From contig CP136065.1 of NCBI GenBank assembly GCA_032622095.1, positions 94,247,343-94,311,342 on the forward strand: a stretch of 64,000 nucleotides of DNA. The letters are read 5' to 3'. The position numbers were made by a program, and so were the translations under genes. This document shows, one piece after another, positions 34,475-46,222 of this stretch. A model generated the notes under the pieces. The model had not been told where the DNA came from. It was given only the letters and a program-made list of their open reading frames with translations, and ran no database searches. Source of the DNA: Siphonodentalium dalli (Eukaryota; Mollusca; Scaphopoda; Gadilida; Siphonodentaliidae). The number at the start of each line of letters is the position of its first letter. Positions within the stretch are counted from its first letter, which is position 1.

Positions 34475-34681
34475 ATGATCTTGAGGGTATTATCATTTCT
34501 GACTATGGTTTTCTTGTTTTTCTTATCACAGGTTATGTCTGTTGGGGGAAGATGCGTAAGATGGGTTGATAGCGGAAGCGCCACAAACTATGCATGTCAG
34601 TCCGGGATAACAACCGACATATTCAACGAGGAGTGTGCCAGGTTGTACGCGAACCAGCCGGGCGATGGCGATGGTGAATGA
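34475..34681 (+). CDS. Predicted small secreted cysteine-bearing peptide, 68 aa
   Basis: I do not recognise a family. The start chosen (34475) gives a classic signal peptide: MILR, hydrophobic LSFLTMVFLFFLS, then QVMS|VGG as likely cleavage region. The mature part of about 45 residues has three cysteines (27, 41, 54), an acidic patch and a GDGDGE tail, and is G+C-rich against an AT-rich background. The odd cysteine count suggests dimerisation or further exons; G|GTGAAT just before the stop is a possible donor. TTTCTTATCACAG at 34509 is also a good acceptor, so the leader could be intronic and the exon start at 34510. A TATA-like tract lies at 34451-34464. A five-residue longer start (34463) is possible. 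The leader DNA recurs at 24.8 and 17.35 kb. Confidence 0.45.
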   Translation: MILRVLSFLTMVFLFFLSQVMSVGGRCVRWVDSGSATNYACQSGITTDIFNEECARLYANQPGDGDGE

Positions 34682-34689
34682 TGAATATC

Positions 34690-35080
34690 AATGGGATGCC
34701 TGTTGTCGAGCAACCATCAAACTATATATATATAGGTTCAATGATGTGCGCATCATGTTTTCCAGATCAGACAGGATATGACCACAGCTGCCTCAACAAA
34801 TAATTATTAGCAGATATATTCTACCAATCAGCGACTGAGTCAATCATTTGAAGTTCCATTGCATCCCCTTGGGTTGGAATTTTCCAACTGGTACTTCATT
34901 ATAATCAATCAATCGGAACAATTTTATTATATATTTAGTCTGAAATTTCCAACTGATCTTGTACCGGACATGAAATTACCAACTTTTTAACATTTTGAGG
35001 GGGACACCCTTTGGATCATGTCATGAATCTCTACATGGATGTGCTGATTATAATAGTCCTCCGAAATATTTCAGGGAACA
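34690..35080. other. No gene seen
   Basis: AT-rich; contains TTCCAACTG words related to the repeat at 1.9 kb. No clear AATAAA for the upstream gene was found. Confidence 0.4.
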
Positions 35081-35084
35081 AAAT

Positions 35085-35405
35085 GGGTTGTAACTCATGT
35101 AAAAATAATTGTACAGAACCCATATTTGACCATGGCCTGTGTCTTTAGCTGGGAAATACACATACCATCTTTGGTTCAGATCAAATATTCCAAACTGGAG
35201 TTATCGGTCAGAAACCAAAAATGTTAACAGACAGTCAAATTCTAAGTCGAAAAATGGCCGTAACTCATGTAAAATTAATTGGACGGAACCCATTTTCGAA
35301 CTTGGCCTGTATTTTTTATTCAGATCAACAAATTCAAACTGGAGTTATCAATTGGAAACCAAAAAATGTTAACGGACAGACTGACAGACGGAACGAGACA
35401 GACTG
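35085..35405. repeat. Two core-repeat units, about 170 bp
   Basis: GTAACTCATGTAAAA occurs at 35090 and 35260, each followed by GAACCCAT, TGGCCTGT, TCAGATCAA and CAAACTGGAGTTATC, and by a GACAGACTGACAGACGG tail. A short pearl-like element. Confidence 0.65.
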
Positions 35406-35409
35406 ATTA

Positions 35410-36570
35410 CAAAATACAACCTTTTCTTCAAAATGGCGTATAAAAATCCCAATAAAGCATGCAATTTCGAGCTGGGACCACCCCCTACCGTGAAGTAGGA
35501 ACAAGTATTAACAAAAAAATATATTCCCTAGTGGATTATGATCTCTACGTACGTATCTAAGAGTAATTCAGAAATTCATGGCATGATCTACCTGTCTCTG
35601 TGTTAAAGTGATGTGCTATAACTCAGCTGGGGTGATCAAAAGGTATGGTCTTCCTCAATGTAGTTATTTTCATGTATATCTGTATTGGCAGCACATATTT
35701 TCTTATTTTTTATATATGAATTATATGTAGTGACTCTCCTTGGAATTAGACCAAGTCTTCTCGGTCCACAGCAGTTTGGAATATCGGTTGGGGTGATGCC
35801 GTTTTGGACCGAGTTCTGCCCTGTTTCTCTTCTATAACGGACTTTCATTAAAAAGACGTACTACATGTAATGTGGAGCCCAGGCATTCATGTAAACCTCC
35901 GAATCTGATTAATCTTCTGACATGACCATGATTAATCGGTCTACAAAATGATATATCGATTACCGTGAAAGAAAAATGGATAGTGATGATACAATCATTT
36001 AATGTATTGTTTACATACATTTTCTGATAGTGCAACAAATCGAAATTATCTAAAAAAAACAAGGCTTTGTTTACTTATAAATCTTGTTTCTTTGACATTT
36101 AACAGATAACTTATGTTTGATACCAACATGCTTGGGAAATTTTGCCCTCTAAGTTCATATATGTAAAAACTTCGATTTGACCTAATCCAAAGACATACAA
36201 GCAAGATAACTCCTGCCCATGATTCTTGGCATCAGGTCAGTTATAGAATATTAACAGGATGGGACAGTCCAAAACAGTCGAATAACAACCGATATCTCAA
36301 GCTGTTGTGGGCAGAAAAGACTTGAACTACTTGGAGTAATCGTTGTCGTTTTATCGGCGATTAATTGGAATGTTGGACTAAATATGTTTACAATTGTGCA
36401 TGATCGTGAACATCAGAGGATTTATTTTCTGAAATGGTATGACACATGTGGTTGCCTGGAATAGTTGTTTGATACCACTTTCCATTCCAATAGACACCTT
36501 TCAAATAATGAACTACCACTGATAAGAATTACGAATAGGGTACTATACGTCAATACAGGATTTGTGTTCT
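35410..36570. other. No gene seen
   Basis: Short frames at 35636-36062 on the minus strand lack any supporting evidence. Confidence 0.35.
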
Positions 36571-36574
36571 TCCT

Positions 36575-36827
36575 CAAGCCTTGAAATAGTGTGTCTGTCA
36601 TTTGCAGAATGAGGTCCCCAGAGCGTGAATTTATTGATGCTACCCCGCATAGCGGGCTAGCATCACCAAATTCACCCTCTGGGGACCTCATTCTGCTTAC
36701 ACCTCAGCAGAATGAGGTTCACAGAGGGTGAATTTGGTGATGCTAGCCCGTCAAGCGGGTAGCATCACTAAATTCACCCTCTGGGGACCTCATTCTGCAA
36801 ATGACAGACACACTATTTCAAGGCATG
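36575..36827. mobile_element. hAT-like double-hairpin MITE, best copy
   Basis: 253 bp, flanked by the perfect 8-mer TTCTTCCT on both sides. Ends CAAGCCTTGAAATAGTGTG and its complement. Two internal hairpins as in the 5.7-kb copy, joined by CTTACACCTCAG. The intact 8-bp duplication points firmly to hAT-type transposition. Confidence 0.9.
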
Positions 36828-36829
36828 TT

Positions 36830-38070
36830 CTTCCTATCAGTTGTCATTTTACTATATACGTAGTTGTGATTACAATTTCTGGTTTTCAACAAAACTCACA
36901 AATACATCATATAGTAATAAAAGGTCGCTGACCACACGTCCCCTGAAAAAATATGGTTTACTTAGGAGGTTTGAAATAATTAAGTTGATGACATTATTGT
37001 GCATCTACCGCATCGGGTCGATATGTCAAAAGTGTCTAATGTTAATCTCGCTTTGGATTTTGGGCGCAAATTCTATAATAGCTAACTTATGAGTAGTTGT
37101 GATCGATCAGGTCAAAGGTTATCAATAGAGGAATGTACTGTGTGAATCTCTGTCATGCTACCGTAATTACATATTTTGATGCCAAAATATTCCTTTACAA
37201 TGATGCTGGTGGGTCCTGCTGAATTAATAATGATGCTGTGCAAACTGATGCTGTTAAGAGAATGTTCCGTTATTTTTTATAAAGTTGTCATTTTACTATA
37301 AAGCTAGTGTCTGCATGAACATTCATGAACATATATTATTTTTTAAATATTTTAACATGGTCATTTGGGTGTTTGAAAAGTGACAGGAATAGCCATTTTG
37401 ATTATGCCCACATGTCCCCAGAACAAAAATTGATCCCACTTAATACTATAGAAAGGTACCAAACTTAAATCTATAGGATTAAGTTACTGGAGGTGGGGGT
37501 AAATTTTTGTTCTGTGGACCTGTGATTATGACCGGTTTGAAACAAGCAACTCTGTTATTATTAAACTATTTTACAATAGATGTTTTGTTCAGATTAGCCA
37601 AAGGCCATGAAAATGAAAACTTTAGAAAAAAATCACGGTATATAGTATATACTTAACAGTATGCTTGTTTTTGCGCCACTTCTAGGCCTAATATTGTCCG
37701 TAATTTGCAAAGATATACATTTTTTACGCACTCGGAAGTAACTGAGGACAAGGAGCCGGGCATAACTTTGTTCAGTTATATAAGAGGTATTGGCAAAAAT
37801 GCCAAAATGTCAACACTTTGGTAAACATACCACATTTAAAAAAACTTTGCCCTACCAGCATCATAGCAAATCAGCAGGACCAACCAGCATCATATCAAAT
37901 TAGCAGGACCACTTGAGCAGGGGTGTATCTCTCTCTCATACCAGATTTAGCAGGGGGGTATATCCACAGAACTGACGTCTGAGTATTACAGGAGTGGTCC
38001 CACCAATCAGCAACGTGTGTAGTTTATAACATAGCAATTTTCAGACAAAAGAGGCAAACATTGGTGTTGG
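36830..38070. other. No gene seen
   Basis: Contains a short 33-bp tandem pair (CAGCATCATA..AGCAGGACCA) near 37857-37910. Otherwise without features. Confidence 0.4.
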
Positions 38071-38077
38071 TGTAGAT

Positions 38078-38828
38078 AAAGCCTGAATTTAGTGTCTGAC
38101 ATTTTCATAATGGGATCCCCAGAGGGTGAATTTAGTAATGCTATCCTGCACAGCAGACTAACATCACAAAATTCACCATTTGGGGACCTCATTCTGCTTA
38201 ACCTCATCTTTTGGAAAGTATCTATACAAACTCCAGGCAGAGTCTCTCATCGCTCCGCTGAGATATCACTGCCATAAGGACATTTGGTAAGGATTTCTTA
38301 CGTGTTCTTAGTTATTATGTTTTGGGATTAAAATTGTCTATATCTAGCTCAGTTCATATTGTTCTTATCAATGCCGAAAGAATTACCTTTCTTGCAAACT
38401 TTTGGTGGTCAAAATAAGATAATAGGTGACAAAATATTGTTCCGAAAATATGTAATATTAGATGTATCGGTCCGCAAACTACCATCCTTGTGACAGTGCT
38501 ATATCGCAGTGATAACGTAGTGGGAGTTTGGTATCTATAGTCTCAAATTCACATTGTTTTAGTTACTTTTTCCTTTCTGTTGAGTCTCTATATCCCCTAA
38601 TTTGTAGAAGATAAAATGCATAATTGAGGTGACTAATGGGTGGACTTCATCAACTTCAACTGGGGAACTTCAATCTGATCCTAGGTCTCACCATAACAGT
38701 TGAGGCCTAAGCAGAATGAGGTCCCAAGATGGTGAATTTGGTGATGCTACCCCATTGTGCAGGACATCATCACTAAATCACCTCTGCAGACATCATTCTG
38801 CGAATGACAGACTCACTAAATTCAGGCT
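38078..38828. mobile_element. hAT-like double-hairpin MITE, long copy with insert
   Basis: Left and right hairpins (38110-38200 and 38714-38803) and the internal sequence of the long version (TCTATATCCCCTAATTTG, AATTGAGGTGACTAATGGGT) are present. About 300 bp at 38225-38525 has no counterpart in the 13.2-kb copy and looks like a later insertion. Confidence 0.7.
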
Positions 38829-39305
38829 TGGACTGCAGATAAATATAAAAATATCTTATATTGGTTGTTGTAAATGGTAGCAAGGAAAATACCATCTTAT
38901 ATCTACAGGGCAGCTAGGCCAGATTGTGGTTATTCATGTGCCAATTTGGCATATTTTGTTGTATATATATATATCTATATGATGTACGAAGCTTGCTAAA
39001 TCAATAAGAATTAAAATTAAATTGCTCAATATATTAGCAAATCAAGTCATCTTCCTCAGCAGTTCCACTGTCAAAGAACATTTTCTGCTGTGCAGATTAT
39101 TCACCCTCAAATGCCCCTGTTAAGTTCTAATATTACAGATTGTAATGGTCTTTACTTTGTTTGTTGGGATGTCCAGAACGTAAGCAGTTGACAGGAAGAG
39201 ATACACCATAAGGATCCCATTCATTCATTATTTCATGCGCAGAATTGTTAAGACTGGACCATGGGAATTTAAACAATTACCCCAAGGCTGTTTGTTCAAC
39301 ATAAT

Positions 39306-39712
39306 AGCTGAACATCCCTACAAATTAACCCTTAATATACTAAATGAATTCTCTCATTCAGTTATAAAAGCATACATCGGAATGGACTATTATCTCGAGG
39401 GGTTCTAAGGATAAACAAGAGCTGGGCTGTCGTGCAGTGCATACCCCTATGTGGCATATCACCTGGTGCGGGCATACTAGTACCTATAACCTGTGGCTGA
39501 TATACTCCTTATGAAATGTTCAGTAATAAGTTAATCTGAACATTTCCCACAAATGAATATGAATCGTTCTGTTCTTGTATTATCTGTTTTTCTGTCTATC
39601 GTCTACTTTTATAATTTTATTACTTGAACACCCCTCCAAATGAGTAATAGACTGTTACAATGTATAATTTTATAACTTATTGGGAGAATTCATCACAATA
39701 GAAAGGGTTCAA
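39306..39712. mobile_element. TTAA-end MITE (family I), copy 1
   Basis: Starts TTAACCCTTAATATACTAAA and ends with AGAAAGGGTT. Internal ACACCCCTCCAAATGA and AATAGACTGTTACAATGTAT are shared with 48.6-48.9 kb. Other relatives lie at 46.0 and 53.9 kb. Confidence 0.65.
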
Positions 39713-39754
39713 GAGTCAGGGGAAACGATCTTTTTGACTAAAAACAGATAAAAA

Positions 39755-40527
39755 CTAGAGGTGTGACTGTCCCAATGGGACTACGGATACCCCCGTTTTT
39801 AAAATACTAAGATGTTTCACATGTCAGTAAACATTTAGTTAAAATAATAAATGAACAGTTCCCATTGCAGGTGTACAACCATAACCCTAATCTTAAACAG
39901 ATTGACCGAAAAATGTAGGAATAAAAGCTTGGACAAAATTATGTATGTTGCGAAAAAATTTGTAAGTTGAAAAAGGGGAATAACTCCACACAAAAAATGT
40001 CGGACAGACGTCATAATTGCAGGTGCACAGGTTTCCATGGTACTAAATAACAGTGCCAAGATTAAAAAACATTGACCAAAAAATGTAGGAATAAAAGCTC
40101 GGACAAAATTATGCATGTTGCAAAAAAAGTTTCTAAGTTGAAAAAGGGGGATAACTCCACCAAAAAATGTCGGACAGACGTCATAATCGCAGGTGCACAA
40201 GTACCCATGGTACTAAATATCTGTGCCACGTTTAAAAAAAATTGACCAAAAAATGTAGGAATAAAAGCTCGGACAAAAGTATATATGTTGCGAAAATTTT
40301 CTTAGTCGAAAAAGGGGGGATAACTCCAACAAAAAAAGTCCGACAGACGTCATAATCGCAGGTGCACAGGTTCCCATGGTGGTTGATGTCTGTGCCAAGT
40401 TTCACGGAAATTGATCAAAAAACGACTGAGAAAAACTCCGGACAAATTTGTGTCCACGGACGGACGGACGACGGACGGACAAGCTGACTCCAGTATACCC
40501 CCCCTAACTTCGTTGCGGTGGGTATAA
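39755..40527 (+). mobile_element. Pearl-like element (family J), copy 1
   Basis: From CTAGAGGTGTGACTGTCCCA to a terminal hairpin around CTAACTTCGTTGCGGTGGG. Three core units (159-180 bp) each hold GACGTCATAATCGCAGGTGC, TAGGAATAAAAGCTCGGAC and AAAAAGGGG..ATAACTCCA, followed by a GGACGGACGGACG block. Core repeats, microsatellite, then hairpin at the 3' end is the layout of pearl/Helitron-like elements. Confidence 0.8.
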
Positions 40528-41137
40528 CTAGAGGTGTGACTGTCCCAATAGGACTACGGATACCCCCCCCCCTGTTTTTAAAATACTAAGATGTTTCACA
40601 TGTCAGTAAACATTTAGTTAAAATAATAAAATAACAGTTCCAATTGCAGGTGTACAACCATAACCCTAATCTTAAACCTATTGAACGAAAAATGTAGGAA
40701 TAAAAGCTTGGACAAAATTATGCATGTTGCGAAAATAATTCGAAGTCGAAAAAGGGGAATAACTCCACACAAAAAATGTCGGACAGACGTCATAATCGCA
40801 GGTGCACAGGTTCCCATGGGACTAAATATCAGTGCCAAGATTAAAAAACATTGACCGAAAAATGTAGGAATAAAAGCTCGGACAAAATTATGCATGTTGC
40901 AAAAAAAGTTCCTAAGTCAAAAAAGGGGGAATAACTCCACCAAAAACAAGTCTGACAGACGTCATAATCGCAGGTGCACAGGTTCCCATGGTGGTTGATG
41001 TCTGTGCCAAGTTTCACGGAAATTGATAAAAAAACGACTGAGAAAAACTCCGGACAAATTTGTGTCCACGGACGGACGACGGACAGCACAGCTGACTCCA
41101 GTATACCCCCCCCTAACTTCGTTGCGGGGGGTATAAT
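40528..41137 (+). mobile_element. Pearl-like element (family J), copy 2
   Basis: Directly abuts copy 1, same order with two core units instead of three. The head-to-tail arrangement suggests insertion at the end of copy 1 or tandem duplication. Open frames on the minus strand (39835-41089) are translations of the cores. Confidence 0.8.
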
Positions 41138-41139
41138 AA

Positions 41140-41465
41140 GCTGGTTTTAGTCGAATGAAATTTGACTACTGTGTATTTCAACTTGATCCTGAAGGCCTAA
41201 TGATGTCAATAATATCATAATTGCAGTCAAATGATTTATTAAAATCAATCACAGATTGGGAGTCTATAAACAATTGTTCTATGAACAAATAAATAAATAG
41301 ATGGAGAGTAAATATAATTATAATTTAAAGCAACTATTCTCATGTTAACTACCTTACTCAATTATAATCAGTGCAGTACTATTTTTTGTGCATCAATGAA
41401 ACTGAGCTAAGACCAAACAGGGAAAATATGAGGGCTATATGTTGATAACATAGATACTAGTGGAT
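41140..41465. other. No gene seen
   Basis: AT-rich spacer. Confidence 0.4.
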
Positions 41466-41467
41466 AA

Positions 41468-41634
41468 TACTCTCAGGTGCCTAATAGTGTCAGTACATGT
41501 ATAATTATTAATTTTGGAGAAAATTCCAAACGATCACTATTATTTTGCATTGAGACAAGAGTGAAATTGCCATCATTATTATTAATTTCAGCCAAAATCC
41601 CAACCCATCACTATTATTAGGCACCTGAGAGTAG
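41468..41634. mobile_element. Inverted-repeat MITE with TA flanks
   Basis: TACTCTCAGGTGCCTAATAG at left, complement at right, bounded by TA. Interior ATTATTAATTT.GGA / AAAATTCCAAACGATCAC words are also symmetric. TA flanks would fit a Tc1/mariner-type MITE. Confidence 0.65.
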
Positions 41635-42115
41635 ACAATTATATTTTCATGCCAGCAGCCAATCTCAACATCATTATTCATACGTAAAGCCATAAATCAG
41701 GGAAATATCTTTAATGTTGAAATGGTTATAAGAAATACATATATTCCAGACTGAAAGTGCAGGAAAGCATGTGTCCATATTCACATCCCTGGGGTGACAA
41801 CATGGCTAACCAGTCTGAGTTAGTTATATCAACACAACTATTTAAAATGCACTCAGGCAAGTTTTGATTTTTTTTCTAAAGTCAGCAACCTATGTGGTTG
41901 TGGTTTTACTACCTTTGAGATCAATTCAATAATGTTCTAACTAACCAGAGTTTACTTGGTTCATTCTGTATGCCGTTTCGTTTCAGGTCTGAGTGACGTT
42001 ATACGAGAAATTTTAAACTGCACTTTTCTTTGGTCTTTGCGCTGCACTCTTTTTGGGGGTATAAATAAGTGATTTAGGACAAAAGGTGTGGATTTTGCAA
42101 GTTGTGACTATCTCT

Positions 42116-42329
42116 TTAACCCTTTCAGTGCCAAGTCCGATTTTTGTATCAACCCATATTTCCTTGATCATTTTTCAAATTTATTGATTATAATAATGTT
42201 ATACATTGATGGAAAGAGCTCTTAGAGCACTTTCCATTATGTATCACATTATTATAATCAATAAATTTGAAAAATGATCAAGGAAATATGGGTTGATACA
42301 AAAATCGGACTTGGCACTGAAAGGGTTAA
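42116..42329. mobile_element. 214-bp near-perfect palindrome with TTAA ends (family G)
   Basis: TTAACCCTTTCAGTGCCAAG is exactly mirrored at the right end, and pairing continues for about 90 bp per arm to a short centre near 42220 (GAGCTCTTAGAGC). A young insertion, judging from arm identity. A fragment of the same end lies at 51889. Confidence 0.85.
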
Positions 42330-42705
42330 ATAAAAGAAAGATTATTTACACCATATAAGCACCCATCTTCACAACAATATTACTGTGCAGTTCTGTTTTA
42401 CTCAATGTAAATTTTCATAATGATGGTCTTTAATATACACATGTACATGTATCTTCAGGGATGATTAAGAACTGAAATTGTCATCAGATACAAGTCATTA
42501 ACTGACTTCAAAACTGAGGGAAAAATAGTACTGCACGGATTTAAATACAAGGTGGTACGGTTTTCTTGGAGAAAAAATGAATGATAAATTAAATTTGTCA
42601 CAGTTACTGTGTAACATAACATAACAATTCTATTTTGAGCACTCCTTGAGGTAACTTAGAAATTGTCTGCTGTTACAACCTGTCAAGGACTCAAGGTAAA
42701 TAAAA

Positions 42706-43470
42706 GGTCGCAGACCACATGTCCCCCGACTCGAGTGGTAAACTTCATGATTGGATTTGTTTGTAGGATACTATTTGCAACAATGTTATACAGTATATAG
42801 ATGTTGCAAACCACCGCAAAATTTCTTGGACAAAACAACCCGATGAACAAATGCATGCAAACACGAAAAAAATGATATTTTTGTATTAGCTATATAGATG
42901 TTGCAAATCACCAACATGTTAGGAACAATATCCCAGAGTTTCAAATCTCTACATTTAAAACTGTAGGAGGAGTTGATTACACCATGAAGGTACCCAATCT
43001 CATCCAAAAGGCAAAAATGTTCAAAATTTTCTAAGTCGAAAACCCCCCAAAAATATGGAAAAAATGATATTTTTGATTAGCTATATAGATGTTGCAAATC
43101 ACCAACATGTTAGGAACAATATCCCAGAGTTTCAAATCTCTACATTTAAAACTGTAGGAGGAGTTGATTACACCATGAAGGTACCCAATCTCATCCAAAA
43201 GGCAAAAATGTTCCAAATTTTCTAAGTCGAAAACCCCCCCAAAAATATGGAAAAAATTATATTTTTGATTAGCTTTATAGATGTTGCAAATCACCAACAT
43301 GTTAGGAACAATATCCCAGAGTTTCAAATCTCTACGTTTAAAACTGTAGGAGGAGTTGATTACACCATGAAGGTACCCAATCTCGGACGCACGGACACAC
43401 GGACGCACGGACGCACGGACGGACGGACGAGGGTCATTTCTATAGTCCTCCGACGGAAACGTCGGGGGAC
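42706..43470 (+). mobile_element. Pearl-like element (family K)
   Basis: Three core units with a 191-192 bp period (TTGCAAATCACCAACATG at 42901, 43092 and 43284), then a CGGACGCACGGACGCACGG block, then the terminal hairpin GTCCTCCGACG..CGTCGGGGGAC at 43446-43470. The unit length of 192 is a multiple of three, which is why a 186-codon minus-strand frame stays open; it is not a gene. Confidence 0.85.
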
Positions 43471-43797
43471 AACAATTACAGCCACTTATTGTCATCTGTC
43501 TATAAATTGTGAAGTCCGGTCTCAGAATTTTGTCAGTGATAGCAGTAATTGCCATATGTGTAAAAAAGGAAACATTCCTGATAATTTCCAATAATTACAC
43601 CAACTTCATTTTCTAAAGAATTTTGCCATAAGCTTAGAATAAGCAAATCAATTCGAAGTGACAGTTGAGTGTAGGAATTTCGTCACAATGACATGCGATG
43701 TTCCATCAACGTCACAATAAAGTTCCCAATTTGTTTATGATATATCCAACTTGAAATGTACTATTGTGTTGATATATTCTGTTGAGATGTAATTATA

Positions 43798-43949
43798 AGA
43801 AATAATCACTGTTTCCGAATATAATTACACAGTTTAAAGACATTTGCCTAACCACAAACTTTTATAAAACGCTTGGCGATTTATAAGTTTGTAATAAGGC
43901 AAATGTCTGTAAACTGTGTAATTACATTTGGAAACAGTGATTATTCCTT
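43798..43949. mobile_element. 152-bp palindromic MITE
   Basis: AATAATCACTGTTTCC and AATTACACAGTTTA arms are mirrored at 43895-43949 around a centre near 43870. Confidence 0.75.
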
Positions 43950-43954
43950 AAGTA

Positions 43955-44580
43955 AATTCACATACGTCATTTGGGCACAAACTTTTATTTAATAGCACAA
44001 AAAAGCATCCCCAAATGTCCAATGTAACATATTGTTGACAGCTACTTTACTAACCAAACATTAAAGACATGTTATGGACTTGTTCGGTTGCGTGATATTG
44101 ATAAGGTAGTACTCATGTGCTATGTCAACCTGGGGAATGTAAGATCCTAGTAGCATCACTGAAAATGTCAAAGAAATCGACCATACCACTCCATAGAAAA
44201 GATCATCTGAACTACGCTCAATTGTAAATATTTACATTTCGATTCGGGACGCAACATTTGGCGATAATCTAACAGACTAACACAATTGATTTCGCCATCG
44301 AGAGTCATTGCATTTACTTAATATATAAGAATGACAGTGCGTGTGGTCAATTTGGATTAAAATAACTACTTTCAGTAAGATTATTCTCAAGTTCTATTTG
44401 ATCACCCTACGAGAGTGTTTCACATCACTGAAGTATTGAATTACAGAAATCAACATGTCAAGATGAACAAAGAAGAATAAACACACTGCGGCGAATGGCA
44501 TCAAAAGAAGCTGGATAAAGTCTACAAGAAACCCGCGAGTTAACAGAACTCCGGAACATTATTCACAAGAAACATGATTT
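43955..44580. other. No gene seen
   Basis: AT-rich; no exon-like frames. Confidence 0.4.
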
Positions 44581-44583
44581 ATA

Positions 44584-44775
44584 TTAACCCTTTCATGATG
44601 GGAGCTGCTAGTGCAGCATTAAATATCCTGTGCCAGTGCATTCTCTTTGACCTTGTAAGCCATTACATTCTCTTATATATGTGAGGCTCCCTATGGGAGA
44701 CTCGCATATATAAGAGAAAGCAATGGCTTAGGGTTTTCGCAAAATTTCAGGAAGGTCCAGTCATGGAGGTTTTAA
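44584..44775. mobile_element. TTAA MITE (family F), copy 1
   Basis: TTAACCCTTTCATGATGGG at left, GGTCCAGTCATGGAGG..TTAA at right, with an internal ATATATGTGAGGCTCCC hairpin. Relatives at 11.8 and 52.96 kb. Confidence 0.7.
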
Positions 44776-45488
44776 CATTTGATCTGGGATTCTTGCATTC
44801 TTCCGGGCTTCTTGTAGATGCGATCCGAGTTTGTTGTAGACATGGGTCGGGTTTCTTTGGATGCCGTTCGCCCAGTGCGATAAATATAGAATGGAAAAAG
44901 ATAAAAGGTCATGTGACCACTTTTTTGAAGATATGCTCATGAGTAACCAAATACCAAAAAATATCATTGAGTTCTGACAAAACATCGCTCAGTTTATAAT
45001 GAGGTACTCAAGTAAAGAAATCAACATATCACAATGAACAAAGAGGAATAACTCTATAACCTGAAATTCAAGAGACCATTGAAGGTCAGTTTGGAGATTA
45101 TATTTTGGGCTATTACCAAAGAAAAGTCTTGTTGGGATTGGATAACACACAAGTGAGTAAAAACCCTCTTTACACTAAATGGATTTTCCCACTCAGTTAT
45201 AAAATTATATAGAGGATATCTGGTGTTTTTGAGTGGATACAGAAAATTATGTCATGAGTATGTGAGACAAATGTTTATTATGAATAACCATTTATCTCAT
45301 TCAGGAATGACATGACTTTCGATATCCATTCAAAAACACTAAATATTCTTTTTATTATATGCGTTTCCAAAGAAATCGACCATTTACAACAATAAATTTT
45401 CAGATAAACACCATCAACCGATGCACCAAAGCTGATATCTGTCAACTTTACATCTTACTTCACTGCCCACCATAGAGAAATATAGTTC

Positions 45489-45867
45489 TAATATGCATAA
45501 TCCGAATTAACACTCCCAAACTATTATTTCTTTGGCTTCGGGGGTAAAAAAATATTTGATTCAAGTCAAGGATTCAAGTCACCGGTACTTTTTGGCGAGA
45601 AAACGGTCTCAGGCCAAATTGCGGATGAAAGTGGATAACTCTAAAATCAAGTGGCTTTGGGTTTTACATATTTGACAATCTGGCCAAATTTCTTTAAACA
45701 GAATGTAGATAAATAACAGGTTTGGGCAATTTTATACTATAGATGACAGCGGTTAGCATTATGTTTGGGCAATTAATCGATTCTGATAACTGAAGCGGCA
45801 TTTAAAAAAATGTTGTTGTTGGAATCTGATGATATGGGGATCATCAAATCAGATTGAGTACCTTTAA
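45489..45867 (+). mobile_element. Family A MITE-like repeat, copy 4
   Basis: GCATAATCCGAATTAAC to GATTGAGTACCTTTAA. About 70 bp around 45570 is missing compared with copy 3. Confidence 0.7.
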
Positions 45868-46019
45868 CTTAACAGCTTCACAATGATTTTGAAATATTCA
45901 TGTCGTGCATTGGTACACGTAAGTAAATCTGTCGCTCGCACACTGACTAGTATGAAAGTGAAATTTCTATATCCTCTTCTGGGGGGTAACAATATTTATC
46001 TAGCTTCAACTTTTTCTAT

Positions 46020-46222
46020 AATCGATTGGTATAATAAACATTGGAATGGTCTATTATTCTTTTGGAGGGAAGGGCAGCAAACATAAACAAACGACAGATA
46101 ATAAAAGTGCCGAATGAGTCCTGTTTATTGGAGGGAAACTGGTCATTTGTTGAACTTATTATCTGAACATTTCCTATGGGATAACTACTCATCAATGAGC
46201 ATTTAATATAGGAAGGGTTAAA
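46020..46222. mobile_element. Family I MITE fragment
   Basis: Shares GGAATGGTCTATTATTC with 53.94 kb, and GTTGAACTTATTATCTGAAC plus ATGAGCATTTA..GGAAGGGTTAA with the 48.6-kb and 39.3-kb copies. Confidence 0.55.

Noticed and set aside
34192-34584. 130-codon minus-strand frame
   Set aside because: Mostly the reverse of a family A element and of the leader of the 34.5-kb peptide.
39835-41089. Four minus-strand frames of 60-121 codons with repeated MTSV / TFFGQ-like peptides
   Set aside because: Translations of the family J core repeats; the same occurs on the plus strand at 32524-32995.
43031-43591. 186-codon minus-strand open frame
   Set aside because: It runs through the 191-192 bp cores of a pearl-like element and its translation repeats itself; the period is near a multiple of three, so the frame stays open by geometry.
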